Below, one piece after another: positions 11,160-23,085 of a stretch of DNA of 64,000 bases (the first letter of the stretch is position 1; each line of letters opens with the position of its first letter). The DNA comes from Delphinus delphis (taxonomy: Eukaryota > Chordata > Mammalia > Artiodactyla > Delphinidae). The translations under genes and the position numbers were made by a program. The stretch spans positions 61,512,447 through 61,576,446 of the forward strand of contig NC_082696.1 in the NCBI RefSeq assembly GCF_949987515.2, read 5' to 3'. The notes below the pieces were generated by a model. It saw nothing but the letters and a program-made list of their open reading frames with translations. It ran no database searches and had not been told where the DNA came from.

Positions 11160-11395
11160 CATAATTATTTGGTACTTTGCAAGTCTCTTTATACACAGAC
11201 ATTGTTTTATTTAATCCCATTAATAATTATATGAGGTACAGATTCTTAGCCTCTTCAAGAACAAGCCTTGGAAAGAAAGGTAAAGTAACTTGGTCATGTT
11301 TCACTGGCAATAATTCAACGAATCTGATTTTAAATCAAGGTCTCCATGACCCAAATCCTCTATGACTCTAGATTCTTTGCTACTCTGTTAACGAG
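11160..11395 (-). repeat. MIR SINE, antisense
   Basis: Antisense MIR landmarks are visible: 'tttaatcccattaat' near 11208-11222, 'atgaggtacagattctta' near 11232-11250, a 'ggtaaagtaacttggtca' block near 11280-11297 and 'aaatcaaggtctccatgac' near 11332-11350. This tRNA-derived core-SINE is ancient in mammals. The 62-codon frame inside it is not coding. Confidence 0.8.
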
Positions 11396-11424
11396 TCACA
11401 ATCTACAGTCACTTTAACGCAATG

Positions 11425-11580
11425 TCAGTAGTTCCCAAACCCAAGTGTATTGAAGAACAGGAACATCTAGAGACCATTTTAAAATGACCATTTTCAGGTC
11501 TGACAAATGCAGATTTTTAATTCAGTGGAACTGGGATACATCCCTAAAAGCAATTAGGATATTCCCCAATTCTTTTTCAA
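11425..11580 (+). mobile_element. Small non-autonomous hAT element (MER5/MER20-like), degraded
   Basis: It begins 'agtagttcccaaac' and continues with a central block ('ctgacaaatgcagatttttaa') and 'attcagtggaactggg', in the order seen in small hAT-Charlie derivatives. The right terminal repeat is eroded. Subfamily assignment is uncertain. Confidence 0.5.
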
Positions 11581-11640
11581 TTCCCTTATTTACAAAGTAA
11601 TGTCAAAATTTCTTTTCCTTTTCACTACTTCTCTTTAGAG

Positions 11641-11880
11641 CTGGGATGTCCAGTATGGTAGCTACTGGCAACATCTGGTTACTGAGCAATTAAATGTGGC
11701 TTGTCTGAATTGAGATACAAAATAAATGTAAAATACACATTAGATTGTAAAGACTTAGTATAAAAATAATGAAAATAACTAATACATTTTTGTTGGTTAC
11801 TTTTTGAACTAATTTTTATATGTACTGTGTTAAATAAAATATTCTATGGAAATTAATTTCATCTGTTTATTTTAATTTTT
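11641..11880 (+). mobile_element. Non-autonomous hAT element (MER3-like)
   Basis: The left part reads 'gatgtccagtatggtagcta' followed by 'aaatgtggcttgtctgaattgaga', then 'taaaatacacattagat' and 'agacttagtat'. This matches a hAT-Charlie miniature family whose full copies begin with a 'tgtccaat' type terminal sequence. A second, diverged copy in the same orientation lies at 27085-27375. The family name is from memory. Confidence 0.7.
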
Positions 11881-12818
11881 TCCTCTTAGTAACACTGCTT
11901 TATGATTAAATACCAATTTAGAGCTAACTGCTTCTTTAGAAGAGACATTTCTAAAAGAGGGAAGTGCTTTGTGAAAAGGTAAAGGAAATGCAATTAGTTG
12001 GTTTTGCAATGCCCATTTATGAAATGTAATCATTCTAATTGGTAGGCCATATATACTCAACAGTAAAAACTAGGTAAAATTTTCTCTAGTGGTGCTCTAC
12101 TATATACTTTAGTATTTCTCTTTTCATACTTGGAATTAGTGTTTCCTGATGAAAAGGGCTTTAGGAAAGACTTGAAAGAAACCATTAGCCCTAAAGTCCT
12201 TAGAGAAGTTATTAAAATCAGAATTTTTTGTTATAACATTACATTTTTTCTAATACTCAGTACTATTTACATAGGCATTCAAAGCATAGTGGATACAACA
12301 TTTTTCTGTTTCTGCTGTTGCATGATAATTACATTATTTCTGATAGAGGTAAGCATTCATCTGAAAACACATTCTGCTGAAGCACAGAATTTCATATAAA
12401 TGTCTTAGGTCACAGATTTACTGTAACACTGTACATTGACTGTAAAAAGTCTTAGTTTTATGATATTAAAGTCATATTATTAAATTTTTCTTAGAACTAT
12501 GATTTCGAGAGTAATAAACTTCATTATTAATAGGACTCATACCCAGTTCTAAGATCTCTCATTTTTAGCTGGAGAACTTACATACTATCTGCATTTTAGG
12601 CTTTTCTTTTGTAATGAAACATTAAGATTATTTACTCTGTATGTTTTTTAAATGAAGTAATCGAGGTACTGCATCCATTTTCAAAGGTATTTGACAGAGA
12701 AAAATGCTGGTAATACAGCTTACTCTCTTGCTCCTCCTCTTTCTCCTTTTCTCCCTCATTTGCCTGTTCTGCAAACATTTTATATTTGGTTCCAGACTTA
12801 TACCTCACCTTTTAAAAT
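11881..12818. other. Intergenic DNA, nothing recognised
   Basis: The open frames at 11872-12060 (minus) and 12130-12399 (plus) lack recognisable domains and are treated as chance. Confidence 0.5.
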
Positions 12819-12826
12819 AGTTGTGA

Positions 12827-12827
12827 G

Positions 12828-12879
<52 letters not shown>

Positions 12880-13070
12880 ACGGTACGCGGGCCTCTCATG
12901 GTTGCGGCCTCTCCCGTTGCGGAGCACAGGCTCCGGACGCTCAGGCTCAGCGGCCATGGCTCACGGGCCCAGCCGCTCCGCGGCATAGGGATCCTCCCGG
13001 ACTGGGGCACGAACCCGTGCCCCCTGCATCGGCAGGCGGACTCTCAACCACTGCGCCACCAGGGAAGCCC
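12827..13070 (-). mobile_element. CHR-type tRNA-derived SINE, antisense, with TA-expanded tail
   Basis: Read on the minus strand, the element starts GGGCTTCCCTGGTGGCGCAG, with the A box in this start and a B box ('ggttcgtgcc') near 13002-13012, as in tRNA-derived Pol III promoters. It ends in an A run (12866-12879), then a (TA)n tract (12827-12865). Near-matching 8-bp target duplications AGTTGTGA (12819-12826) and AGTTGCGA (13071-13078) flank it. The frames at 12691-13203 and 12798-13010 are accidental. Confidence 0.93.
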
Positions 13071-13078
13071 AGTTGCGA

Positions 13079-13205
13079 TATTTTTATACGTAGAAAACAA
13101 AATCTCTACTTCAAAGAGCATATCTGTTATCAATGAGGTAATAAACCCCCCCGAACTTAGAATTCAAATCAAATTAACTCATGAATCTATAGGCTATGCT
13201 TAAGG
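13079..13205. other. Short unassigned spacer
   Basis: AT-rich sequence between the SINE and the LTR. Nothing was recognised. Confidence 0.5.
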
Positions 13206-13705
13206 CTGGTATACTAGTTCCTTACTGCTGCTGTAACACATTACCACAAATTTAGTGGCTTGAAACAACACATATTTGTTATTTTACAGTTTTGGTGGTC
13301 AGAAGTCTGAAATGGGTCTAACAGGACTAAGATGAAGGTGTCCGCCGAGCTGTCTTCCTCCTGGAAGCTCTGTGGGGAGCATCTGTTTCCTTCCTTCTCC
13401 AGTTTCTAGATGCCCTCTGCATTCTTGGGTCTATGGTCTCTTCTTATACCTTCAGAGCAGCAGTGTAGTATCATCCATCTCTCCTTCTCTCTGATCTCCT
13501 TCGCTGGCCTTCCTGCCTATCTCCTCTAAGAACCCTTGAGATTCCGTTAGACCTACCCAGATAATCCATGATAATCTCCTCATGTTAAGATTCTTAACCT
13601 AATCACATCTGAGACATCTTTTGGGTCATTTAGGTATCACTTATATATTTGCAGGTGCTAGGAATTACAACACGGATATCCTTGGGGATCATTATTCTGC
13701 CTACC
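13206..13705 (-). mobile_element. MaLR/MLT1-like LTR, antisense
   Basis: The plus strand reads as reverse-complement MLT1: 'tgctgctgtaacacattacc' near 13226, 'agtggcttgaaacaacaca' near 13254, 'ggtcagaagtctgaaatggg' near 13298, the 'ataatccatgataatctcc' block near 13561 and the terminal 'ccttggggatcattattctg' near 13680. At about 500 bp it is close to full LTR length. Internal viral sequence was not recognised. Confidence 0.85.
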
Positions 13706-13950
13706 CGCTGGGCACAGTTAATCCCCCTTAGGGTTCCACACTGGATTGAGGGTCAGCCAGCTCTGCTTTGGGGGCTTGTTGCTGGCTTTCTTCCAAGTGT
13801 CTCATCCTATGAGTCTACCACAAACCTGCATTCACAAAGGCCAGCCTTGTCATGTTCACACAGCACAAGCACAGTCAAATTGCCACAGACATGGATTCAG
13901 GGAAGTCATGAACTGGGACCATCAATGCAATTAGTCTACCACACACTAAA
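13706..13950. other. Unassigned sequence next to the MaLR LTR
   Basis: This GC-richer stretch ends near a 'tctaccacaca' motif reminiscent of an LTR end. It could be retroviral interior or an unrelated old repeat. The frames at 13649-13960 and 13746-13934 have no recognised domain. Confidence 0.3.
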
Positions 13951-16235
13951 GCTTAGTTAAAGGAAAATATAATTATTTACACAAAATAAAGTGACAATCT
14001 TGAATTGGTATCTACTTAATTTATCTAGCTCATGTAGCATAATTCCATTTAAAAATTAAAAGGTGCTTAGCTTTAGGTAGCCATATCTACGTCTCTCAAA
14101 TTACCAAGGGGATTATAAATTCAAATTGTACCTTGATTATAGCTGGGCCACTCCTTAGTCTGAGGTCATCCCTCTTCAGACTACACTCTAGTGATTCAAA
14201 TACCTTGTGTTTCTTTGTTAGTAGTTACTTGGACCTTGGATGTTTATATGAAAAAATAAGTCTTTTTTGAAAGGTGGCAGGTATCAGCTGCAGGTATCCA
14301 ACCAGTCACAAACTGTGTGCCTTTGAGCACGTTATGTATTTTAAAATGTTAAGTGCTCAATAACTGTTCCCAATTATCAAGTATATTATATCCAATGTGA
14401 TCGTCTAGGGATCCGTTTCTCCTGAGTGGCAGAGCACACCAAATAAACTGAGAAGGAACTGGAGGATATATGTTAATATAGGTTGGCATATACACATACT
14501 TGTGCAAAGATTATTTTGACTGTCAATTCTCACTATAAGATTTTCACAGTGAAATAGGAATGTCATGCCATATATAACACACACATTTTATGATGTGACC
14601 TGTGAATGAATGATCATTTTCAAAGGTTTCTGTTGACCGAGGAACTCTGTACCATGTACAGAGATTTTGCCTTACAGCCAGCTGCTAAAATTTCATGCTG
14701 AATTCCTTTTGCCCTATCCAGGTGATAGGACCAAGGGAGCACAAATATTAATTCAATCACTAACTTATTTGTGAACCATTAAAAAACAGTATTTATTTGG
14801 TATTGAACATACTTTTATGAAGATGTAGTATCTCATATGATTCATCTAACACTGATTCTAAAAAAACTGTCCTGTCAAAAATTTTTAACATGACTGCACT
14901 TGAGTAGCTAAATTAAGGACTATTTGTAAAACATGATTTTAGTTTAATTTACCTCTCAGAGAAAAATAAGTTAGTTACACTGTGGCAGATTTCTACTCTT
15001 AAAACAGTAATTTTAAAACATTTTAGATGTGTACGAATATAACGGATGAGAAAATGAATGTTTCATTACAATGTAAAGCCTGCCCTCTAGTGGTACCAGG
15101 CTGGTTATAAATTCAGGGAAAACAGTTTAATGGAAGATTATAATACTCAACAGTGGTTTATCATTTATTTTCTTTCAGAAGTAGCATGCTAAAAATATAA
15201 ATACTATAAGCAAATGCATCAGCTCCACTGAAATGTTTATAATAGCAAAGTATCTCTACTGCAGATGCCACTTAACAAATTTTTAAAAACAAATGTATAT
15301 TAAATGACATGGAGTATTTATTAAAAGTTAAATTAAAACACAACTTTGGGTTTCACTTCTGGTTTTCCTTGTAACATTCCCCATATTACTTGTCCCAGTT
15401 TACTTGTTATTGTGATGATTGACATCGAATAGGAAGTCATTCTTAGTGGCACATGTGACCTGTAGTTGGGTCGTGTGGATAAGAAACCTGTATTAATAAG
15501 CTTGAGTCTATTCCACTGACTTATCTGGTGACTGTGGCCTAAGTCACCAGATTATTTTTCTAAACTGCCTTTATAATAGTAATTAGAAATCTAATGGATA
15601 GAGAAAAATCTGGCTGAAAGATATTTGTTTATAAAAATAAAAGAACACAGGAAAATGCTTACTTTAACATACTAGGCCCTTAACACCTTGTTAACTATAG
15701 AGGAGAGTCTAATTAAACTGGATAATTCTTGAACAATTTCAGAGGGCGCATGGGGAAAAGAGGTTCCATTTCCTTGTTAATTCCACTGCGGAGATTTTAA
15801 AAATAAAGTGGTAGTTTGAGGCTCCAAGATACATTAAACTTATTGATCTATTACCCAAATTTGTTTCTGTTTTACTTTATGGGCTTAGCTTATTTGAAAG
15901 ATTGCTTTTCTAGGCATTTTGCAAAAGTTTTATGTACCTTTCCCTTGTTGAAATATTTATATGTATACAAAATGAGTTTTTAGAAAGGAGCAATCATTTT
16001 TCTGACCCTGTGCTTAGAAAAATGATCTGTTAATATACCTCTAGTCTCTGCAGAGTCACATGACCAACCTAACAAAAAATAAATAAAGCCTTGGCCCATA
16101 AAGGGGTTTCTAAAAGATTCTTAGAATGAAGGCTAAATATTTTAACTGTGTTTAGTGTTCAAGAAATACTATATGTAATTTTTGTCTGTTTCTTTTATGT
16201 TTTCTTCTTATCAAATTTAGAGACAAATACTGCAT
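13951..16235. other. AT-rich intergenic DNA
   Basis: No confident feature. A stretch at about 14300-14370 ending 'aagtgctcaataactgtt' may be a worn MIR. An 11-bp inverted repeat (ATCTGGTGACT, 15523-15533, against 15542-15552, 8-nt loop) is present but short. Confidence 0.45.
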
Positions 16236-19208
16236 CCATTTAAAGAGAAAAATTAGATACAATTTTTATGGATGCATATACCGTGAAACCACCACCATGA
16301 TTGATGTACAGGATATTTCCATCACTTCCCCCAAACTTCATTGTGCTGCTTTGCACTCTATCCTTCCCTCTGCCCCTGCCAGGCAACTGCTGATGTGCTA
16401 TTTATCATCATAGGTTAGTTTCCATTTTCAGTAATTGTGTGATTTCATTTCCCTTGATTAAAGATCTAGGAGTGAAATGAGTAAGTAATATGTTAAGCGT
16501 TTGTACAATGTTTAGGAAACCTCCAAACACCCCATCAGCAGAGATTTTCAATGGTTTCACATTTTTGCCAACCCACTGTATTATCAGTCTTTAATTTTAG
16601 ACATGCTAATATGTGCGTAGTAGTATTTTGTTTTTTCATTTGCATTTCCTGATGACTAATGGGGTGGAGATCATTTACATGTGCTTATTTGCCATGTGTT
16701 TATTGTCTTTCAAGGGATTTTTCTATTTCAGCTAAAGTGTTGAATAATTTGGCCTACAATTGTTCATAACTTATTTTTTATTCTTTTAAAGTTTGTAGAA
16801 TTTGTAGTTAGTCTTTCATTGACAAATTGTGTTCTCTCTCTTTTTTTCTTCATCAGTCTAGCTCCGTGTTTATCCATTTTGTTGATCATCTCAGAGAATG
16901 AACTTTTGGCTTTGTTGAATTTAACAGTTTGTTAGTTTTCAGTTTCTTTGGTGTCTTCTCTTGTGCTTATTATCCTCTTTCTTTCACTTACTTTGACTGG
17001 ATTTGTGGATTCATGACTTTCTCCTTGTAGTTCTATTTGCAAATTTTTGCTTCTGTATCTTGAAACTCTTTTATTAGAAGAAAAAAGAAGCAACTCTCAG
17101 TTTCATTGATTTTCCTATTGTTTTTCTAGTCTTGATTTCAGAAACTCTGGTTTTTATTATTTTTTTCTTCTGCTTTCTTTAAGATTTCTTTGCTCTTCTT
17201 TTTCTTGTTTCTTAAGGTTCTTAAGGTATTTATTGATTTTTTTATTTTCCTTCTTTTTGATTATAGACTTTTATAGCTATAAGTTTCCCTCTAAGCACTG
17301 AGTTTGCTGCATCCCATAACTTTGGTATGCTGTAGTTTCATTTTCATTCATTGCAAAGTACTTTCTATTTTTCATTGTATTTTTTTGAACAGAATTGTTA
17401 TTTAGGAGTGTGTTGTTTAATCTCCACATATTTGTATATTTCCCAAATTTACTTCTGTTAGTGATTTTTAATTTAATTCCATTGTGGTTGCAAAATATAT
17501 CTTGTATGATTTCAATCTTTAAATTAATTGAAGCTTGCCTTTAAAGACTAAGATATAGTCTATCCTACAGAATGTTTCATGTGCACTTGAGAAGAATGTG
17601 TATTATGCTGTGGTGGGATGGAGTCTTCTATAGATGTATATTAGAGCCAATCAGTTTGTAGGTTTGTTCAAGTCTTCTACTTCCTTGCTGATCTTCTCCC
17701 CAATTGTTCTATCCATTATTGAAAGTGGTACACTGAGTTCTCTAACTCTTACTGTAAAATTGTCTACTTGTCTATTAGATTCTGCCATTTTTTCTTTGTG
17801 CATTTTTGGGCTTTTTTAGGTGTACACATGTTTATGTGTTATGTCACCCTGACTAATTTGTCCATTTATCATTTTTAAATGTACTTTGTCCCTACTAACA
17901 ATTTTTACCTTAACATCTATATTAGTATAACTATTCTGGCTCTCTTTTCCTTATTCTTAGCACAATATCTTTTTTCGTCTTTTTACTTTTAACTTATTTG
18001 TGTCTTTGTATCTAGGATGTGTCTCTTGTAGACAGCATATAGTTGGATCATGATCTTTTATCCATTTGATCCATTGTTACTATTGAAGTGTTCAGTTCAT
18101 TTTTATTTAATGCAATTACTGATAAGGTAGGTTGATGTCTGTGATTTTTTTCTCCTGTTTTCTGTAAATCTTGTCTCTTCTGTTCTTCTATCCCTCCTTT
18201 ACTTATTGTGTATTAAATAGATATTTTGTAGTATGTCATTTTTATTCCCTTGGTGTTTCTGTTACTATATTTTGTGAGTTATTTTCTTAGTGGTTTTCCT
18301 GCAGATTAAAATCAACATCTTTACTTATAATAATATATTTCAGACTAATATCAGCTAAATTTCAATAGTATTCAAAGACTTTCTCCAATATATCCCTGCT
18401 GTTCTCCCTTCTTTGTACTAACATTATCACAAAAACTATATTCTTTTATACTATAATCTCATCAACATAGTTTTATAATTATTGTTATATGCAGTTATCT
18501 TAAATCATGTAGGAAAAAAAGAATTACCAACAAAAATATACATATATACCTTCTATATTTACCTATGTAGACTGGTGCTCTTTATTTCTTCACAAATGAT
18601 ATTGTCTAGTGTCCTTTTATTTCAGCCAGAAGGATTCCCTGAAGTATTTCTTATAAGGCAGGCCTGCTAACAATGAATTTTCTGTTTTTGTTTATCTTGG
18701 TATAATCTTAATTTCTCCTTCATTTTTGAAGGGTAGTTTTGCTGGATATAGATTTCTTGGTTGACAATCATTTTCTTTTAGCACTTTGAATATGTTGTCC
18801 CATTGCCTGCTGGACTCCATGGTTTCTAATGGGAAGTAAGCTTTTAACCTCTTTGAGGATCCCTTGTACTTGATCAGTAACTTTCTTCTTGCTGCTTCTG
18901 AGATTCTCTTTTTAGTTTGGCTTTCAACAGTTGTCCTGTGATGTGTCTAGATATTTGTGCTAAGTTTATACTAGTTGGAAGTCATTGAGCTTCTTGGATA
19001 TGAAAATGTTTTCCATTAAATTTGGAAAGTTATTGAACATTATTTCTTCAGAAAGTCTTTCTGTCCCTTTCTCTCTCTCTTTTCCCTAACAGACTCCCAC
19101 TAGATCTTGTACATTTGATAGTGTCCCACAAGTCTTTAAGGCTCTGATAACTTTCCTTTATTATGTTTTCTTTATGTTACTAAGACTGGGAAAACTTATT
19201 TGACCTAT

Positions 19209-19378
19209 GTCCTAGTTTGAGTATGGTCCCTCCAAAATTTGTGTCCATCTAGAACATCAGAATGTGAGCTGATTTGGAAAAAGAGTTTTTGTATATGTAA
19301 TTAGTTAAGATGAGGTTACAATAAGTTAGGGTTGGCCCTAAATTCAATGACTGACATCATTATACATTTCTTTCCCTT
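19209..19378 (+). mobile_element. MaLR/MLT1-like LTR fragment inside the old L1
   Basis: The stretch contains 'ccctccaaaatttgtgtcca', 'catcagaatgtgagctgat', 'taattagttaagatgaggtt' and 'gccctaaattcaatgac'. This is the 5' half of an MLT1-like LTR in sense orientation. The 3' half is missing. L1 sequence is present on both sides. Confidence 0.7.
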
Positions 19379-19571
19379 CTGCATATACGAGTTTCTTTAA
19401 CTCTTTGAATGTATTTGTAATAGTTGAGTAAAGTCTCTGTCTAGCAATTTCAACATGTGGGCTGCCTCAGGGACTTTTTTTGTTGACTTCTTTTTCTGTC
19501 TAGGCTTCATACTTTCCTATTTATTTGAATATCTCATAAATTTTTTGTAAACTAGATACTTTAAATAATAT

Positions 19572-20192
19572 AGTATTATTCACAGTAGCCAAGCTATGGA
19601 AAAAACTCTAAATGTTCATCTATGGATGAATGGATAAAGAAAATGTAGTATATACACACAATAAAATCTTATTAAAAAAGAAGGAAATCCTGCCCTGTGT
19701 GACAACTGAAACTAGAGGACATTATGCTGAGTGAAATAAGCCAGTCACAGAAGGACAAATGCTGCATGATTCCACTTACATGAGGAATCTAAAATCGTCA
19801 AATTCAGAGAAGCAGAGAGTAGAATGGTGGTTTCCAGGGGTTGGAGGGAGGGAGAAATTGGGAGTTGTTCAATGAGTATAAAGTTTCATTTAGGCAGGAC
19901 GAATAATTTTTAAAGATCCGCTGTACAATATTGTGCTTATAATTAACAATACTGTACTGTTCACTTAAAATTTTTGTTAAGAGAGTCAGTCTCTTAAGTG
20001 TTCTTACCACAAAATGAAACAAAAACAAAGGTTTATGAGGAGATTTTTGAAGGAAATTTTTGGAGTTGATGGATATATGTATTATCTTGATTTTGGTAAT
20101 GGTTTCATGGGGGCATGCCCATACCCAAACTCATAAAATCATATACAATAAATATGTTCAGTGTCTTGTATATCAATTATACCTCAATAAGG
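19572..20192 (+). mobile_element. Nested L1 3' fragment, sense, inside an antisense L1
   Basis: It starts in the ORF2 end ('tattattcacagtagccaag', then 'atggatgaatggataaaga' and 'gtgaaataagccagtcacag') and runs through the 3' UTR to 'tatacctcaataaggctat'. Sequence on both sides belongs to one older antisense L1, so this copy is a later insertion into it. The tail has become the purine repeat at 20193-20296. Confidence 0.85.
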
Positions 20193-20296
20193 CTATAAGA
20201 AAGAAAGAATGAAGGAAAGAAGGAAAAAAGTGAAAGAGAGAAAGAGAGAAAGAAAGAAAGAAAGGATGAAGGAAAGAAGGAAAGAAAGAAAGAAAG
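20193..20296. repeat. (GAAA)n/(GGAA)n purine tract, derived from an L1 tail
   Basis: About 100 bp of G/A-only units (GAAA, GGAA, GAAAA) directly follows the 3' end of the nested L1. Poly-A tails often seed such tetranucleotide microsatellites. Confidence 0.92.
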
Positions 20297-20580
20297 GCAA
20301 TTCTAGAAATCAGATCCCCTCCTCCCCCGCGTTTTCTGTTGTTGCCTTTGTTGTTGCTGTTAGTTTACTGATTTTCCTGGATTAATTATATACAGTCTGT
20401 ATTCTTTGTCATATGTGACCACTGAAATTTATGATTGAATTGTTTAGTGGTCAGCTAAAGATTGGACAGAAATTTCTTTAAATGCCTAGATCAAATAATT
20501 CCCACATTCTTTGCTGAGGAGCTGTGTGTATCTCTGCATTTGTGTTGTGGCTTTATATCAATGCTATGGAAGTCAAATTC

Positions 20581-21857
20581 CTTCAAGTTTTAAAAGCACC
20601 ATTGGTCCTTATTTGTCATTAGCCTAAAACTGTGAATTAATGTAAGAATTTACATTTGTAAAATTCTCTTTTCCAGTTCAAGTATGTAATTATGCTTCAT
20701 TTTTTTCAATTCATATATTAAATAGCTCAGTTTTGTTGTATTCAATTTTCCTGTTATATTACCCAATTGCTTTGTACTAGTCTGAAGAAAAGCTTTCTGT
20801 ATTTTTTCACATGGCCACTATACCGAACTCTCTTAGTAATTCTAATAGCTTTCAGTTTACTCTCTTGGGTGTCTAGTGGGATTCTTAATTTCCATATGCG
20901 ATCTTAAGGGTTGTTCTGTATACATATTTTTTCATTAATTAAAGCCAGGCTTGAAATAGATTTCTGTAAGGATTATTATGATTTTTAATTCTGAAACACT
21001 AGCCAATGATCTCAAGGGTCTACCCTCCATGTCTGTGTTAAGTATGAGTCCAAATTTTGTGGTGAAGGCAAAAAACATCTTGGTCAGTAAGACAGATAGT
21101 TCTAGTTTTGCTGGGTGGAATATGCCAAGTAAGCAAGGGCATGTGGGAATTATTTTTTAATATTTATCTATTCTCTTGCAGTAGAACTTGTATGATACAG
21201 GGCTGGGTTGACAGTGAGGGAAATGAGGTACCTGTCTCAGGAACACAATTTAAGGGATTATCAAAAAAGCTCAGTAACCAAGATAAATAATATTTAATAA
21301 AATATTTAATAAATAAAACATAATGCAAAATTGCATGATAAAAATTATCTAAATTTTAAATAAAGACAGAATTAGCACCAAGCCATGTTAGAGCCTTAGG
21401 TGAAAGGGAAAACCAATAACTGTTCTAATCACTTCATCCTAGTACAACCCCTGAAATAATAGTTATACCAGTAATTCTAGTGCTTTATTTTATGTTATTT
21501 GGTTTTATTTTTGAATTAGAATAAATTTAGTATCACGAAAAAAGTAGACCTTTATATCAAAAAACAATCTTATATATAGTATTTTCACAGGCTATAATTT
21601 CACTGTTGGAGAAATATCCATATATGGCATCCAATGGCACTTGGTATAGGATAGAAATTCTTCAAGACTTTTAGAAACACAAGCATGAAAGGGATTACCA
21701 GGTGCTGCTGGCCCAAACAAGGAATATTGTGTCACTCCTCTATATGTAGTCTTTCTAAAAGATTCAACAGATTACAATGAATAGGTATCTAAACCCAGTG
21801 ATTAAAGATGACACATAGAAAAAAGTTTTGAATAACAACTCTACACTTTTTGTTAAT
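20581..21857. other. AT-rich intergenic DNA with one possible DNA-transposon remnant
   Basis: At about 21197-21420 a block beginning 'cagggctgggttgacagtg' and containing 'acacaatttaagggattatc' and 'aagctcagtaacc' resembles a dispersed mammalian repeat, possibly a hAT-type DNA element. No family name can be given with confidence. The rest is featureless. Confidence 0.35.
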
Positions 21858-22775
21858 TCAAAAATATTGACACAGCACTTATGATTCAAGCATGTGTCAG
21901 CAGTGAGCATAGAGTATTGGGCCATATATGCAAAACTTTCTGCTCTCATGGATCTTATATTCCTGTGGAGAAGCAGGGCATAAATAACATAAGTGAAATA
22001 TCTAGTAAATGGATGGTAATAACAGAGAAAAAGTAAAGTGAGAGTGTTAGATGTGAGACAGGTTCACATTTCAAATAAGAAGGCCGGGGAAGGTCTTACT
22101 GAGAAATGACATTTGTGCCAAACCCTGAAGGAAGTAAGGGAGAAGGTCATGAAGATATTAGCAAGGAGAGCATTCCCACAGGGAGAAGACCTAGTGCAGA
22201 GATGCAAGGAAGAATCATTCTTGGCAAGTTCAAGAAGTGTAAAAGCAGTGTGATTAGATCAGAGTGAGCCAGGTGGAAAGAAGCTGGACATGCGGTTAGA
22301 GAGGGACCAGGTGGGGGACCAGGGCATATGGATAGAAAGAACTTTGCCTTTCATTAAAAATGAGGTGGGAACACATTCCGGAGTTTTGAGTAGAAAAGCA
22401 ACATGATTTGCATGAACAGTTTTAATATGTTCATTCTGCCTATTGTGCTGAGAATAGGTTTCAAGGTACCAGAAGTGTAACTGCTGCTATGATATAGATA
22501 GGAGAGAAGGGTGGAGCAGTCGCGGTTAGTAACATTGGAGGTGGTGAAAAGGGACATAATTCTGAACACAGAATCAGCAGGATTTGGTTATTGAATGATT
22601 GGATTTGGGATCTTTAGAGAAACAGACGAATCAAAAATGATACCAAACATTTTGACTAAAGCAATTTTAAGAATGGAGTTGCCATTAACAGAGGGGCTGG
22701 TTTGTGGGAGAATCTCAGATGCTCAGTTATGGCCATTTTATATTTGACATGACATTCCAACAGAGGCTTTACTAA
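21858..22775 (-). repeat. L2 LINE, antisense, about 0.9 kb
   Basis: The plus strand follows the reverse complement of the L2 3' kilobase. It contains 'ctctcatggatcttatattc' (about 21944), 'ggggaaggtcttactgagaa' (about 22086), 'gagagcattcccacaggga' (about 22165), 'gagtagaaaagcaacatgat' (about 22388), 'aatcagcaggatttggttat' (about 22571) and 'atgataccaaacattttgac' (about 22637). L2 is an ancient CR1-clade LINE. All frames are broken. Confidence 0.8.
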
Positions 22776-23085
22776 GCAGCTAGATATTATGGAGGCTGAA
22801 TAATAGCTCTCCAATGATGTTCATGTCCCAATCCTTAGAAACTGTGAATGTTACCTTATGCAGAAAAAGAAGGACTTCACAGATATGATTAAGAATCTTA
22901 AAATGGAGGGATTATGCTGGATTATCCATGTGAGCCCAGTATAAGCACAAGGGTTCTTATAGGAGGGAAACAGGAGATTGGAATCAGTAGTAGGAGATGT
23001 GATGATGGAAACAAAATGTTGGAGTAATACAAACATGTGGCCCTGAGCTAAGGAATGCAGGCAACCTTTGTGTTGAGAATTTTCC
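22776..23085 (+). mobile_element. MaLR/MLT1-like LTR, 5' part, sense
   Basis: It contains 'ttcatgtcccaatccttaga', 'gtgaatgttaccttatgca', 'gattatgctggattatccat', 'aagggttcttataggaggg' and 'gctaaggaatgcaggcaacc' in MLT1 order. The 3' third of the LTR is absent. It abuts the L2 fragment to its left. Confidence 0.78.

Larger units (their letters stand above)
16236..20580 (-). mobile_element. Old L1 (L1M-type), antisense, 5' end side to the right, interrupted
   Basis: From left to right the antisense order is 3' UTR-like (16260-16440, 'gaaaccaccaccatgattga'), ORF2 3' part ('tttgcatttcctgatgacta', about 16639), reverse transcriptase region (16860-17100), then upstream ORF2 ('ccattgtggttgcaaaatat' about 17479; 'gcacttgagaagaatgtgta' about 17583). 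It continues into 5' parts ('aatcatgtaggaaaaaaaga' about 18504; 'tttgctggatatagatttct' about 18738). It is interrupted by an LTR fragment (19209-19378) and a nested L1 (19572-20296). Every frame is broken, so it is a dead element. The exact subfamily is not assigned, and the 5' end assignment is less certain than the ORF2 part. Confidence 0.8.

Noticed and set aside
12691..13203. 170-codon plus-strand frame
   Set aside because: It runs through a TA microsatellite, a SINE antisense and flanking DNA, so it is a composite artefact.
15523..15552. 11-bp inverted repeat with 8-nt loop
   Set aside because: Too short to stand out against chance in 64 kb of AT-rich sequence.
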